A DNA stretch of 37,301 nucleotides from Fidelibacterota bacterium (GCA_947481595.1 CANKHC010000007.1:1-37301), one strand, 5' to 3'. Positions 23,008 to 32,745 are shown, counted from the first letter of the stretch. Made by a program: numbers and translations. The notes: a model not told the origin generated them from the sequence alone.

Positions 23008-24006
23008 CTACTGGACCGATGTCTGCACGCTTCCTGCCGTCAGCTGCAGGAAGATGTCTTCAAGGTCCACTTCGTCGGTGCGGATGTCGCCAACCGTCAC
23101 CCCAGATGCACGTACGGCGTCGAGAATGTCCTGCATGGCGCCGGCGCTGGGGCGGTAGTTGATGTGCAGCTCGGTCGGCGCCGGCAGCGTCGCATGGAAA
23201 TTCGCCAGCGCCGCAGGGATGTGCGCCAGCGGCTGGGTCAGGGTGAGGATCACCGCCTTGTTGTCGATGCGCTTGAGCAGCGCGCGCGTGGTATCGTGCG
23301 CCACCAGGCGGCCATGGTTGATGATGGCGATGCGGTCGCACAAGGCCTCAGCCTCTTCCAGGTAGTGCGTGGTGAGCAGAATCGTGGTGCCACGGGCGTT
23401 GAGTTCGCGCAGGTGGCGCCACAACTGCTGGCGCAGCTCGACGTCGACGCCGGCGGTGGGTTCGTCCAGCACCATCACCGGCGGCGTGTGCACCATGGCC
23501 TTGGCGATCAACAGGCGCCGGCGCATGCCGCCCGACAGCGCGCGCGCGTAAGCGTTGGCTTTGTCGGCGAGGCCGACGACATCGAGGATTTCTTTCGTGC
23601 GCCGCTCTTTCTTCGGGACGCCGTAGAGGCCGGCCTGGACTTCGAGCAGTTCAAAGGGCGTGAAGAAAGGGTCCAGGTTCAGCTCTTGCGGCACCACACC
23701 GATGGCGCAACGCGCATTGCGCTCGTCCTTGTCGATATCAAAATCCCAGATCTTCACGACGCCACTGGTCTTTCTCACCAGCCCCGCCAGGATGTTGATG
23801 GTAGTCGACTTGCCCGCGCCATTGGGCCCGAGCAGGCCGAAGAACGAGCCGCGCGGCACCTCCAGCGAAAAGTCCGCCACCGCTTGTTTGGAGCCGCGTT
23901 TGCCGCCGCCTTGGTAAAGCTTGTTGAGCCCGCGGATTTCCACCGCCAAGTCAGGGAGTGCCGGAGCCGGCGAAGGGACGGAAACCTGGGTTTCGCTCAT
24001 GGTCAT
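23008..24006 (-). CDS. ABC transporter ATP-binding protein (ABC-2/NodI-DrrA type)
   Basis: This 332-residue ATPase has Walker A GPNGAGKST (60-68), the signature LSGGMRRRL (157-165), Walker B VMVLDEPTAGVD (177-188) and the H-loop H214. The C-terminal region after residue 230 is the extra regulatory domain typical of polysaccharide/drug ABC-2 exporters. The start is ATG 24006 or 24000; AGGGTG upstream of 24006 favours the former. A long open frame up to 24327 is antisense to the zinc-finger gene and is not used. No permease gene is next to it; the following gene encodes a lipoprotein hydrolase. It may serve a permease elsewhere. Confidence 0.88.
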   Translation of the reverse strand: MTMSETQVSVPSPAPALPDLAVEIRGLNKLYQGGGKRGSKQAVADFSLEVPRGSFFGLLGPNGAGKSTTINILAGLVRKTSGVVKIWDFDIDKDERNARCAIGVVPQELNLDPFFTPFELLEVQAGLYGVPKKERRTKEILDVVGLADKANAYARALSGGMRRRLLIAKAMVHTPPVMVLDEPTAGVDVELRQQLWRHLRELNARGTTILLTTHYLEEAEALCDRIAIINHGRLVAHDTTRALLKRIDNKAVILTLTQPLAHIPAALANFHATLPAPTELHINYRPSAGAMQDILDAVRASGVTVGDIRTDEVDLEDIFLQLTAGSVQTSVQ

Positions 24007-24102
24007 TTGGGTATCACCCTGGGAAAGAGGCGGCAATGCCCGCTTGAAATCTATAGTCCCCCGCCGCATAAACATGCCCTGACATTTGCGTAAGGAAACG
24101 CC

Positions 24103-24291
24103 ATGGCTGACGCCCTTGAGACCATCAAAGTCGAAACCACCACCGTGAATTGCGACGGCGGCGGCGGGGCCTTGGGCCATCCGCGGGTGTATCTGCAGAT
24201 CAAGCCGGAAGTGGGCGAGATCGAATGCCCCTATTGCAGCCGCCGTTACGTCCTGGACAAACACGCGGCGGCCCACGCCGGCGGCCACTGA
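24103..24291 (+). CDS. CHCC-type zinc-finger protein (NDUFS6/complex I subunit-like)
   Basis: This 62-residue protein has the zf-CHCC pattern: C17 in TVNCDGG, H26 in LGHPRVYL, and C42 and C45 in ECPYCSRRY, followed by a His-rich tail. Alphaproteobacterial proteins of this family are homologues of mitochondrial NDUFS6 and are thought to bind Zn in complex I assembly or as a supernumerary subunit. Start ATG 24103 has AAGGAAA upstream. It is divergent from the ABC ATPase gene (about 96 bp) and 28 bp before polA, so it is probably cotranscribed with polA. Confidence 0.92.
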   Translation: MADALETIKVETTTVNCDGGGGALGHPRVYLQIKPEVGEIECPYCSRRYVLDKHAAAHAGGH

Positions 24292-24319
24292 CGCTTTTTC
24301 TCGCAAGACGGGGCGGCCT

Positions 24320-27145
24320 ATGGCCAAAGCCGCATCCTCAACGCCGCAGCGCCTCTACCTGATCGACGGATCGGGCTACATCTTCCGCGCCTTCCACGCG
24401 CTGCCGCCGATGACGCGCCCCGACGGCACGCCGGTGAATGCCGTCTACGGTTTCGCCAACATGCTGATGAAGCTGATGGACGACCTGCGCGATGCCACGG
24501 TCGAGGAATCCATCGCCGTGGTTTTTGATACCAAGCGCCACACCTTCCGCAGCGAGATCTACAAAGAGTACAAGGCGCAGCGCCCCGAACCGCCGGACGA
24601 ACTCAAGCCGCAGTTTGCGATCATCCGCGACGCCGTGCGCGCCTTCAACGTCTGCTGCCTGGAGATGGAAGGCTTCGAGGCGGATGACCTGATCGCCACC
24701 TACGCCAAGATGGCCGAGGCGAAAGGGATCGACGTGGTCGTGATCTCCGCCGACAAGGACATGATGCAGCTGATCCGCCCGGGCGTCAGCATGTTGGACC
24801 CGATGAAGAACCGCACCATCGGCCCAGAGCAGGTGGTGGAGAAGTTCGGCGTCGGGCCCGACAAAGTCATCGAAGTGCAGGCGCTCGCGGGCGACAGCTC
24901 CGACAACGTGCCCGGCGTGCCCGGCATCGGTGTGAAGACCGCCGCCGAACTCATCCTGCAGTACGGCGATCTCGAGACGCTGCTGAAGAAGGCCGGCGAG
25001 ATCAAGCAGCCCAAGCGGCGTGAGAACTTGATCGCCTTCGCCGATCTTGCGCGGATTTCAAAACAGCTGGTCACCTTGCGCGACGACGTGAAGGTGGAGG
25101 TCGGTCTCGACAAGCTTAAGTGGGTCGAGCCTGATCCCGAGACCCTGCTCACCTTCATTGCCGCGCAAGGCTTCAAGAGCCTGGTGAACAAGGTCACCGC
25201 CCGGTTGGGCGGCAATGGCCACTCGTTGCAGAGCATCCCCGAGTCCGCGCCGGGCGCCGCCCCCTCGCCTGCGCCCGCGAAAATCGTCTCCGCCGCCGCG
25301 GGGTGGCCGGGCGCTTATGAGACGATCACCACGATCAAAGACCTGCAACGCTGGGTCGGGACGGCGGCCGCCAACGGCTGGGTCGCCGTCGACACCGAAA
25401 CCACGGGGCTTGATCCGATGCAGGCCAAGCTGGTCGGTGTCTCGCTCTGCGTGACCCCGGGGACCGCCTGCTACATTCCGCTCCGCCACACCGGTTCGGC
25501 GCCAGCGGGGACATTGGATCTAGCGGGAGACGCCGCACCGCCGCAAATTCCGCTGAAGGACGCGCTGAAAGCGCTGAAGCCTTTGCTGGAAGATCCAGGC
25601 GTGCTCAAGGTCGGCCACAACATCAAATTCGACATGCACATCCTCGCGGGTGAAGGCATCAATATCGCCCCGGTCGACGACAGCATGGTGATCTCCTACG
25701 TGCTCGAGAGCGCCGGGCACGGACACGGCATGGACGAGCTCGCCGAACTGCACCTCAGCCACAACACCATCAAATTCGCCGATGTCTGTGGTTCGGGGAA
25801 AAACCAAATCACCTTCGACCGCGTTCCGCTGGACAAGGCCACCGCCTATGCCGCCGAGGACGCGGATGTGACGCGCCGGCTGTATGACATGCTCAAGCCG
25901 CGTTTGCGTGAAGAAAAGCTGGTGGCGATCTACGAGAACATGGACCGCGCCATGATCGGCGTGCTGCACGACATGGAAGCGCGCGGCATTCTGGTCGACA
26001 AGAAAGTGCTGACCGCGCTGTCGCACGACTTCGGCACGCGCATGGCGGCGCACGAGGCCGACATCCACAAGCTTGCCGGCGAGCCCTTTAACGTCAATTC
26101 ACCCAAGCAGCTCGGCGAGATTCTCTTCGAACGCATGTCCCTGCCCGGCGGCAAGAAGGGCAAGACCGGCGCCTATGCCACGGGCGCCGAGGTGCTGGAA
26201 GAGCTGGCAGCGCAAGGTCACGACCTGCCGGCGCGGGTGCTCGAACACCGCCAGCTGCAGAAGCTAAAGAGCACTTACACCGATGCGCTGATGGAAGTGA
26301 TCAATCCCGACACCGGGCGTGTGCACACCTGCTTCGCGCAGACCATTGCCTCCACCGGGCGTCTGTCGTCGGTTGATCCCAACTTGCAGAACATCCCGAT
26401 CCGCACCGAGGATGGCCGCAAGATCAGGACGGCCTTCGTCGCCCCGAAGGGCAAAAAGCTGCTGTCGGCCGACTACAGTCAGATCGAGCTGCGCCTGATC
26501 GCCCACGTCGGCGACGTCAAGGCCATGAAGCGCGCCTTCAAGGACGGCGAGGACATTCACGCGGCCACGGCTTCTGAAATGTTCGGCGTGCCGATCAAGG
26601 GCATGGACCCGATGATCCGCCGCCGGGCCAAGGCCATCAACTTCGGGATCATCTACGGCATCTCGGGCTTTGGCTTGGCGCGCCAGCTCGGCATCCCGCG
26701 CGGCGAAGCGCAGGAATACATCAACGCCTATTTCGCCAAGTTCCCCGAGATCCGCGACTACATGGAAGAAACCAAGACCCAGGCGCGCAAACAGGGCTTT
26801 GTCACCACGCTGTTCGGCCGGCGCGTGACGATCCCCGGCATCAACGACAAGAACCCCAATATGCGCGGCTTTGCCGAACGCGCCGCCATCAACGCGCCGA
26901 TCCAAGGCGGGGCCGCCGACATCATCAAGCGTGCGATGATCAAATTGCCCGACGCGCTCAGGGACGCGAAACTTTCGGCCCTCATGCTGCTGCAGGTGCA
27001 CGACGAACTGGTGTTCGAAGTCACCGAGGCCGAAATCGCCAAGACCAGCGCGCTCGTCAAGAAGACCATGGAGGCCGCAGTCCAACTCGACATCCCGCTG
27101 ACGGTCGACGTCGGCACCGGCGCCAACTGGGCCGAGGCGCATTAA
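24320..27145 (+). CDS. polA: DNA polymerase I
   Basis: This 941-residue protein has the three normal Pol I domains. The 5'-3' exonuclease (residues 1-300) begins LYLIDGSGYIFRAFHALP and contains EADDLIAT and the helix-hairpin-helix GIGVKTAAELI. The 3'-5' exonuclease has intact D358 and E360 in VAVDTETTGLDP, so proofreading is predicted active. The polymerase has motif A SADYSQIELR with D718, motif B RRRAKAINFGIIYGIS, and motif C QVHDELVFEV with D895. It fills repair gaps and removes Okazaki primers. It is probably in an operon with the zinc-finger gene. It is an ordinary housekeeping gene and a safe anchor for the alphaproteobacterial assignment. Confidence 0.98.
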   Translation: MAKAASSTPQRLYLIDGSGYIFRAFHALPPMTRPDGTPVNAVYGFANMLMKLMDDLRDATVEESIAVVFDTKRHTFRSEIYKEYKAQRPEPPDELKPQFAIIRDAVRAFNVCCLEMEGFEADDLIATYAKMAEAKGIDVVVISADKDMMQLIRPGVSMLDPMKNRTIGPEQVVEKFGVGPDKVIEVQALAGDSSDNVPGVPGIGVKTAAELILQYGDLETLLKKAGEIKQPKRRENLIAFADLARISKQLVTLRDDVKVEVGLDKLKWVEPDPETLLTFIAAQGFKSLVNKVTARLGGNGHSLQSIPESAPGAAPSPAPAKIVSAAAGWPGAYETITTIKDLQRWVGTAAANGWVAVDTETTGLDPMQAKLVGVSLCVTPGTACYIPLRHTGSAPAGTLDLAGDAAPPQIPLKDALKALKPLLEDPGVLKVGHNIKFDMHILAGEGINIAPVDDSMVISYVLESAGHGHGMDELAELHLSHNTIKFADVCGSGKNQITFDRVPLDKATAYAAEDADVTRRLYDMLKPRLREEKLVAIYENMDRAMIGVLHDMEARGILVDKKVLTALSHDFGTRMAAHEADIHKLAGEPFNVNSPKQLGEILFERMSLPGGKKGKTGAYATGAEVLEELAAQGHDLPARVLEHRQLQKLKSTYTDALMEVINPDTGRVHTCFAQTIASTGRLSSVDPNLQNIPIRTEDGRKIRTAFVAPKGKKLLSADYSQIELRLIAHVGDVKAMKRAFKDGEDIHAATASEMFGVPIKGMDPMIRRRAKAINFGIIYGISGFGLARQLGIPRGEAQEYINAYFAKFPEIRDYMEETKTQARKQGFVTTLFGRRVTIPGINDKNPNMRGFAERAAINAPIQGGAADIIKRAMIKLPDALRDAKLSALMLLQVHDELVFEVTEAEIAKTSALVKKTMEAAVQLDIPLTVDVGTGANWAEAH

Positions 27146-27298
27146 CTCAGCACGGCGCCCTGACACTGGGTCCCAAGGACGAGCCTTGCGACGACGAAGT
27201 TGGGGGCCATCATTGTGCATTTGATGCCTGGGCGCGATTGGCCGGGCGCGGCTGACATGCTACCGTCAGGCATCGTGCAACTCCTCGCGAGATAGACC

Positions 27299-27832
27299 AT
27301 GCGCACCCTCATCTACAGCCTCGCTGCTGCCCTTCTCTGCGCCGCGCCCGCGCGCGCCCAGGAGGCCGCCGACGTCACGGAAGCGTTCGCGAAACTCGTC
27401 ATCGACGGCTGCTTGCCGCACATGAAGGCGCACGCCTCGCTGTCGGCCTTCGCCAAGACCGCCGGCTTGCAGGTGGTCCCGGCGGAACTGGCCGGTAGTT
27501 TTCTGCGCACCCAGCCCGGCATCGGCTATCTCAAGGTCGATTCCAAGTTCCCGATGCTGATCTTCGGTGTCGCCGATGGCTCGTGCCGCGTCTACGCACG
27601 CTTTGCGCCAGACCTCGAAGCGCTCGCCGCCGGTGTCAGCAAGAAGATGCTCAGCACTCAGGGGGGGTTCACCGACAGTGGCGTGTCGACCGACATCGAT
27701 GGCCCCAACAGCGTGACCACCGTCCACCGCTATAAGGGCAAGTTCGGCAGCGAGAGCTTCGCGGCGATGCTGTCCACGACCCCGGCGCGCAACACCTCCG
27801 CCCAGGTGAGCTTCATCATCACGACGGACTGA
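27299..27832 (+). CDS. Secreted protein of unknown function
   Basis: This 177-residue protein has a signal peptide (MRTLIYSLAAALLCAAPARA, cut before QEAAD). The mature part has helical and beta segments, with cysteines in DGCLPHMKAH and DGSCRVYARF that could pair as a disulphide. GYLKVDSKFPMLIFGVADGSC is the most strand-like region. I do not recognise the family with confidence. It lies 13 bp before the TPR-protein gene in the same direction, so the two probably form a periplasmic operon. Confidence 0.75.
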   Translation: MRTLIYSLAAALLCAAPARAQEAADVTEAFAKLVIDGCLPHMKAHASLSAFAKTAGLQVVPAELAGSFLRTQPGIGYLKVDSKFPMLIFGVADGSCRVYARFAPDLEALAAGVSKKMLSTQGGFTDSGVSTDIDGPNSVTTVHRYKGKFGSESFAAMLSTTPARNTSAQVSFIITTD

Positions 27833-27844
27833 GACGCGGCGGGC

Positions 27845-29263
27845 GTGAACAGCAATACGCGCTGCCTCCTTTTGCTCGCGGCGGCTTTCGCCGCGGCCGA
27901 TGTTCACGCCCAGGCGAACAGTCTCGCCTGCTTTGCGGCGGGCACACCGGCGGCGAAGATCGCGGCGTGCACGCAAAGCCTCAATGACAACGCGCTCGCG
28001 CCGGCGACACGCGCCCTTGCGCTGCTGGCCCGCGCCGATGCTTATGTCGCCGCCGGGGAGAAGGCCCAGGCGCTCGCCGACTATGACGCGGCGTTGGCGT
28101 TGGCTCCCGATGCCGCCGGTTTCGTTGCGCGCGGGAAACTCCATGAGGCGAACGGCGACGTCTCAAAAGCCGAAGCGGATTATTCCGCGGCGCTGGGTCG
28201 CGATGCCGCCAATGCCGGCGCGCTCGTCGCGCGCGCGCGCCTGCGCACGGCGCGCGGCGCGCACAGCGAGGCGCTGGCCGATCTTTCCGAAGCGCGCCGC
28301 TTGGCTCCGGGCGACGCGCAAACGCAAAGCCTCTTTGCCGCCGCAGAGCTCAGGGCGGGGCAAAGCGGTGCGGCCACTGCGGCCTATTCCGCCGCGCTGC
28401 AAGCGACACCGGACGGCGGAGCCTTGCGGGGCCGCGCCACGGCAGCCGCGCGGGCGGGCGATTTCGCCGGCGCCGTCTCTGATTTCACCGCGGCCCTCAC
28501 CCTCAATCCCCGCGACATGGCGGCGCTCGAAGGCCGCGGCATAGCGCAGCTGCAAAGCGGCGCTTATGCCGCCGCGATTGCCGATTTCTCGGCGCTGTCC
28601 GGCCTTCGGCCCAATGACCCCGCGCCGCTGTTCTTCCGCGCCGCTGCCAAACTTCAAGCGGGCGACAGCACTGCGGCCACGGACTACACCGCGTTCCTCG
28701 CCTCCCGTCCCGGCGACGTCGAGGCGTTGATGGGACGTGCGCTGAGTTTTCAGTTCGCCGGCGACTTTTCCGCCGCTGACTCGGACCTCTCGGCGGTCCT
28801 GAAGGTGCAGCCCGAGGCGGCCCAAGCGCTGGCGGCGCGCGGCATGCTGCGGCTGATGCGGGCCGACTTCGTGGGTTCGGCGGCTGACTTGAGCCGCGCC
28901 GGCGCCCAGCCGAATGCGCCGGCGCATGTGGCGCTGTGGCGCTTCGTCGCCGCGGCCCGCGCCGGCGACGCAGGTGCGACTGCGACCCTCGCCAAATCGG
29001 CATCCATTGGACCTTGGCCAGCACCAGTCGCCGCCTATTTCCTGGGGCGATTGTCCGGCGATGAGGTGCTGGCTGCGGCGGCTCGGGAACCTCGATCCGC
29101 ACCGGGGCGTTTATGTGAGGCTTACTTCTACCTTGGCGAAGCTGCGCTGCTTGAGAACGACACGCAACAGGCCGCCAAACTGTTCAAAGCGGCACTCGGC
29201 ACCGGTATGACGCGTTTTTCCGAATATGCCGCCGCCAAGGCCGAATTGGCGCGATTGAGATAA
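27845..29263 (+). CDS. Periplasmic TPR-repeat protein
   Basis: This 472-residue protein starts with GTG 27845. A signal peptide (MNSNTRCLLLLAAAFAAADVHA) is followed by AACTQSL and a long array of tetratricopeptide-like repeats, about ten, Ala-rich, with units such as ALADYDAALALAPD, AEADYSAALGRDAAN and AVSDFTAALTLNPRD. It is a protein-protein scaffold in the periplasm. The array is followed by a Sel1-like ending with YFYLGEAALLENDTQQAAKLF. No enzymatic domain is present. It lies 111 bp upstream of the chvI-like gene and may be cotranscribed, perhaps as an envelope component monitored by that system; this is only context. Confidence 0.82.
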   Translation: MNSNTRCLLLLAAAFAAADVHAQANSLACFAAGTPAAKIAACTQSLNDNALAPATRALALLARADAYVAAGEKAQALADYDAALALAPDAAGFVARGKLHEANGDVSKAEADYSAALGRDAANAGALVARARLRTARGAHSEALADLSEARRLAPGDAQTQSLFAAAELRAGQSGAATAAYSAALQATPDGGALRGRATAAARAGDFAGAVSDFTAALTLNPRDMAALEGRGIAQLQSGAYAAAIADFSALSGLRPNDPAPLFFRAAAKLQAGDSTAATDYTAFLASRPGDVEALMGRALSFQFAGDFSAADSDLSAVLKVQPEAAQALAARGMLRLMRADFVGSAADLSRAGAQPNAPAHVALWRFVAAARAGDAGATATLAKSASIGPWPAPVAAYFLGRLSGDEVLAAAAREPRSAPGRLCEAYFYLGEAALLENDTQQAAKLFKAALGTGMTRFSEYAAAKAELARLR

Positions 29264-29374
29264 TTATTCCAACGTCAAAGCGCCTTTGGCCTGACATGGC
29301 TTTGCGGTAATTTCGCCACAATGCGGCGCTGAGATGAGAGCGTTAGAGTTGAGATTGCAGGAGAGGGTACAGCC

Positions 29375-30097
29375 GTGGCTAATCGCATCGCACTGGTTGA
29401 CGACGATCGCAACATCCTGACCTCGGTGACCATGGTCCTCGAGCAGGAGGGCTTCAAGGTCACCACCTATCGAGATGGGGCCGAGGCGCTGCGCGGGCTG
29501 ACTGCCGAGCCGCCGGATCTGGCCATCCTCGACATCAAGATGCCGCGCATGGATGGGATCGAACTGCTCCAGCGCCTGCGCGAAAAAACCTCCTTGCCAG
29601 TGATCTTCCTCACCTCCAAGGACGATGAAGTAGATGAGCTGCTCGGCCTGCGCATGGGGGCAGACGACTACATCAAAAAGCCCTTCTCCCAGCGCCTGTT
29701 GATCGAGCGCGTGCGCTCGATCTTCCGCCGCGTCGAGGCTCAGAAGGCCCAGGCCAGCAGCGGCGCGGCCTCGGCCACCTCCGTCGCCCGCGGCGACCTG
29801 GTGCTCGACCCCGCCCAGCACCTCTGCCTGTGGAAGGCCCTGCCGGTGAACCTGACGGTCACCGAGTTCCTGATCATCCAGGCCCTGGCCCAGCGCCCCG
29901 GCCACGTCAAAAGCCGCGACCAGCTGATCGATGCGGCCTACGGCGAGCACATTTACGTCGACGACCGTACCATCGACAGCCACATCAAGCGTTTGCGCAA
30001 GAAGTTCCGCGAGGTCGACAAGGACTTCTCTCATATCGAAACCTTGTACGGCGTAGGCTACAAATATAACGAAGCGAACGCTCCCGCCCCGTCATAA
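29375..30097 (+). CDS. chvI: OmpR-family response regulator, ChvI-like
   Basis: This 240-residue protein has a receiver domain (residues 3-120) with the acidic pocket D9-D10-D11, phosphoacceptor D53 in [13 protein letters not shown], and the K of DDYIKKPF. The winged-helix DNA-binding domain (about 140-235) contains [19 protein letters not shown] and [16 protein letters not shown]. The [20 protein letters not shown] segment is typical of ChvI. The start codon is GTG 29375 with GGAGAGGG upstream. With the next gene it forms the ChvI/ChvG envelope and acid-stress two-component system known in alphaproteobacteria. The kinase gene follows after 54 bp. Confidence 0.9.
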   Translation: MANRIALVDDDRNILTSVTMVLEQEGFKVTTYRDGAEALRGLTAEPPDLAILDIKMPRMDGIELLQRLREKTSLPVIFLTSKDDEVDELLGLRMGADDYIKKPFSQRLLIERVRSIFRRVEAQKAQASSGAASATSVARGDLVLDPAQHLCLWKALPVNLTVTEFLIIQALAQRPGHVKSRDQLIDAAYGEHIYVDDRTIDSHIKRLRKKFREVDKDFSHIETLYGVGYKYNEANAPAPS

Positions 30098-30151
30098 CCC
30101 GCGCTCACGCGCGGCCTTCAACCCGGAGCGTTTGCGACTGAGGGCCTCCGG

Positions 30152-31876
30152 TTGCTCAAGAAGCCTGACCTTAAACTCGACGATCTGCGTGTCGCGCCCA
30201 CTGGGCCCGAGGTGGGCATGCGCGCGCCGTCGTGGCGCAGCGGTTTGTTCTCGCCGCTGACGGCGCGGTTTTTGGCGGTCAACCTGGCCGCACCCGTGTT
30301 GTTGGTCCTCGGCCTCTTATTCCTCGACGAGTACCAGGACAACCTCATCGCCACCGAGATCGAAGGCCTGCGCACCCAGGGCGAACTCATCGCCGCTGCG
30401 ATTGGCGAAGGGGCCGTGGTCGTCGCCCAGCAGCCGCGCGGCCGGCGCGCCAAAGAAGACGACTTCGGCCCCACAGGCGCGCCGCGCGTCATCGACGCCG
30501 ACGCCGCCGGCCAGATGCTGCGCAACCTCGGTGGGCTGGCCCACCTGCGCGCGCAGATCTTCGACCGCTCCGGCAACCTGATTGCCGACACGCGCCGCCT
30601 GCAGGGGCCCGGCGGCGAGATCCAGGTGCTCGACCTGGCGCCCCTCGATGAAGGTCCGGTCGTGCGTTTCATGCGCGGTCTCTACGACGCATCCATTGGC
30701 CGTTACGCTTATGACCGCAGCCTGGACCCCTACGTCGAGAAGCCGAAGATCGTCGCAGCCGACTATGCCGAGGCCGCCAAAGCACTCGAAGGCACGGCGG
30801 GGTCGCGCGTGCGCATCCGCGCCGACCGCCAGAAAATCCTCTCGGTCGGCGTGCCTGTGCAGTTTTATAAACAGATTGTCGGCTCGCTCTTGGTCAGCCG
30901 GGACGGCAGTAGCATCGACAAGCGCCTGTTCGCGGTGCGCGGCTCGATCCTCGGTATGTTCGCCTGGGTGCTGGCATTGACCGTGCTGACCTCGATCTAC
31001 CTCGCCAATACCATCGCCCGGCCCGTGCGCCGCCTGGCCAATGCGGCCTTGCAGGTGCGCCAGGCCAAGAACCGGCGTTATCCGATCCCCGATCTCACCA
31101 GCCGCTCGGATGAGATCGGCGAGCTCTCGGCGGCCCTGCGCGATATGACGGAATCGCTGTGGCAGCGTCTCGACGCCATCGAGCACTTCGCCGCCGACGT
31201 CGCCCACGAGATCAAGAATCCGCTGACGTCCTTGCGCAGCGCGGTCGAGACCGTGGCGCGCGTCAAGGATCCGGCGCAGCAGAAACAATTGATGTCGATC
31301 ATCATGGAGGACGTGGGCCGCCTCGACCGCCTGATCACGGAAATTTCCGATGCCTCGCGCCTCGATGCCGAGTTGTCGCGCGCCGAGTTGGAACCCGTCG
31401 ACGTGGGCCGCCTGGTGGAAGCCCTGGGCCAGGTGCAGAACGCCAACGACAACCCGGATGCGCCCAAAGTGCGCGTCATCGCCGAGGCCGATCCCAAGCG
31501 CGCCGAGAAGGGCCTGATCGTGCCGGGTCTGGAGACGCGGTTGGGCCAGGTTTTTCGCAATCTGATCAGCAATGCCGTCTCGTTCTCACCGGTCGCAGGC
31601 GAAATCTGCATTCGCACATTCCGCGAAAAATATCACGTCAAGATCACGATTGAGGATCAGGGCCCCGGCATCCACGCCGGCAAGGAAGAAGACATCTTCA
31701 ACCGCTTCTATACGGAGCGGCCCGAAGGCGAGAAGTTCGGCACGCACTCGGGGTTGGGATTGTCGATTTCCAAGCAAATCGTCGAAGCGCACCGCGGCAC
31801 GATTACCGCCACCAACATTGTCGAAGACGGCAAGGTCAAGGGCGCGCGGTTTACGGTGAGATTGCCCGCCGCCTGA
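30152..31876 (+). CDS. chvG: Sensor histidine kinase, ChvG-like
   Basis: This 574-residue inner-membrane kinase has a first membrane segment at about residues 38-58, a periplasmic sensor domain of about 200 residues, and a second membrane segment near 268-290. A HAMP linker (ANTIARPVRRLANAA) follows, then the DHp helix with H352 in DVAHEIKNPLTSL, and a catalytic domain with NLISNAVSFSP (N box), EDQGPGIHAG and GTHSGLGLSISKQI. The periplasmic segment with QIFDRSGNLIADTRRL is ChvG-like. The start is TTG 30152 with GAGGG seven bases upstream; ATG 30218 is an alternative. Genes usual next to chvG in rhizobia (hprK, PTS) are not here; the next gene is a convergent methyltransferase. Confidence 0.9.
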   Translation: MLKKPDLKLDDLRVAPTGPEVGMRAPSWRSGLFSPLTARFLAVNLAAPVLLVLGLLFLDEYQDNLIATEIEGLRTQGELIAAAIGEGAVVVAQQPRGRRAKEDDFGPTGAPRVIDADAAGQMLRNLGGLAHLRAQIFDRSGNLIADTRRLQGPGGEIQVLDLAPLDEGPVVRFMRGLYDASIGRYAYDRSLDPYVEKPKIVAADYAEAAKALEGTAGSRVRIRADRQKILSVGVPVQFYKQIVGSLLVSRDGSSIDKRLFAVRGSILGMFAWVLALTVLTSIYLANTIARPVRRLANAALQVRQAKNRRYPIPDLTSRSDEIGELSAALRDMTESLWQRLDAIEHFAADVAHEIKNPLTSLRSAVETVARVKDPAQQKQLMSIIMEDVGRLDRLITEISDASRLDAELSRAELEPVDVGRLVEALGQVQNANDNPDAPKVRVIAEADPKRAEKGLIVPGLETRLGQVFRNLISNAVSFSPVAGEICIRTFREKYHVKITIEDQGPGIHAGKEEDIFNRFYTERPEGEKFGTHSGLGLSISKQIVEAHRGTITATNIVEDGKVKGARFTVRLPAA

Positions 31877-31878
31877 CC

Positions 31879-31896
31879 GGCGCGCGTCCGCGCGCC
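31879..31896. repeat. G+C-rich hairpin between convergent genes
   Basis: GGCGCGC and GCGCGCC close a GTCC loop, 2 bp after the chvG-like stop. There is no T-run on either side, so if it ends transcripts it does so weakly or with Rho. It sits between the convergent chvG-like and methyltransferase genes. Confidence 0.5.
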
Positions 31897-31905
31897 TTGC
31901 ACCGC

Positions 31906-32745
31906 CTACACTTGTTTTGAAATACCCGACAGGACCAGCTTGCACCGGTCCTTCATGTCTTCGGTGAAGTGATCCGGGATGATCACGGATAGATTGGTGA
32001 AATCGGGGTCAACGAAGCCACCGGCGCTCTTACGCGCGCACCAGAAACCGACGACGCTCGGCACGCGCCCCCCGAAGAATTCATGACATGCCAGCGTAAC
32101 GCCCGGATGGAAGCCCACGCCGGTTGACGGATGCGGGATGTTGTCCTTTTCCAACGACTGGCGAACCAGCGCCAGGTCCACGTCGCCGATTTGCGCCTCG
32201 AGATCGTCACCGCACAAGATGCCGCCGTCGCGCAGCAGAGGCGCTGCGAGTTTGAGGTCTTGTAGGACATCGTCGTAGTAGTGCGAACCGTCGATATAGA
32301 CGAGGTCGTATGTGCCCATTTCCAAAGTCGGCAGGATGTCCGCCGCTTTGCCGCGGCGCACCTCGCGTGTGAGGGGTGCAACAATGGATTTGGTGTTGTG
32401 CAGAAACAGCTCGTGCGCCAACCCGCTGCGCAGCAGCTCATCCCACGTTCGCACCAGCGAAACGTTCGCAAGGTCGTTTGTGGTGGAAAACGAGATCCAC
32501 GGGTCCACACACGTGATGCTTCCGCCGTGCGGAGAAAAGGTGCGGATGGACTGAGCCCACGTCAATGCGCTTGAGCCGACCCAGGACCCTATCTCCAAGA
32601 TTCTGACGGGACGGTCCGCCGGCAACGCACGTTGGAGTGCTGCTGACAGGAACATATGCCGCTCGGGTTTGCCGGCGTACCCGAACGCGCCGAAGAACGG
32701 TGCTTCGCCGAAAAGAAGGCTCAGCAGGTTGCTGGTCGATGTCAC
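31906..32745 (-). CDS. Class I SAM methyltransferase (Methyltransf_24-like)
   Basis: This 279-residue soluble enzyme has motif I at ILEIGSWVGSSAL (about residues 49-61), ITCVDPWISF as the acidic motif II, and YDLVYIDGSHYYDDVLQDL, the characteristic YIDGxH segment of the Methyltransf_24 group, followed by GGILCGDDLEAQ. Relatives are often found in glycan or natural-product clusters, including cephalosporin hydroxylase-like and O-methyltransferase proteins. The substrate is not known. It faces the chvG-like gene and may belong with the glycan-type genes seen earlier in the window. The start is ATG 32745. Confidence 0.85.
   Translation of the reverse strand: MTSTSNLLSLLFGEAPFFGAFGYAGKPERHMFLSAALQRALPADRPVRILEIGSWVGSSALTWAQSIRTFSPHGGSITCVDPWISFSTTNDLANVSLVRTWDELLRSGLAHELFLHNTKSIVAPLTREVRRGKAADILPTLEMGTYDLVYIDGSHYYDDVLQDLKLAAPLLRDGGILCGDDLEAQIGDVDLALVRQSLEKDNIPHPSTGVGFHPGVTLACHEFFGGRVPSVVGFWCARKSAGGFVDPDFTNLSVIIPDHFTEDMKDRCKLVLSGISKQV

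Noticed and set aside
22795-24093. 432-codon open frame on the plus strand opposite the ABC ATPase
   Set aside because: The minus strand carries all ABC motifs; the plus-strand translation has no recognisable domain and is a codon-bias shadow.
31879-31896. Terminator for the chvG-like gene
   Set aside because: The stem is good but no T-run follows on either strand, so I list it only as a hairpin.
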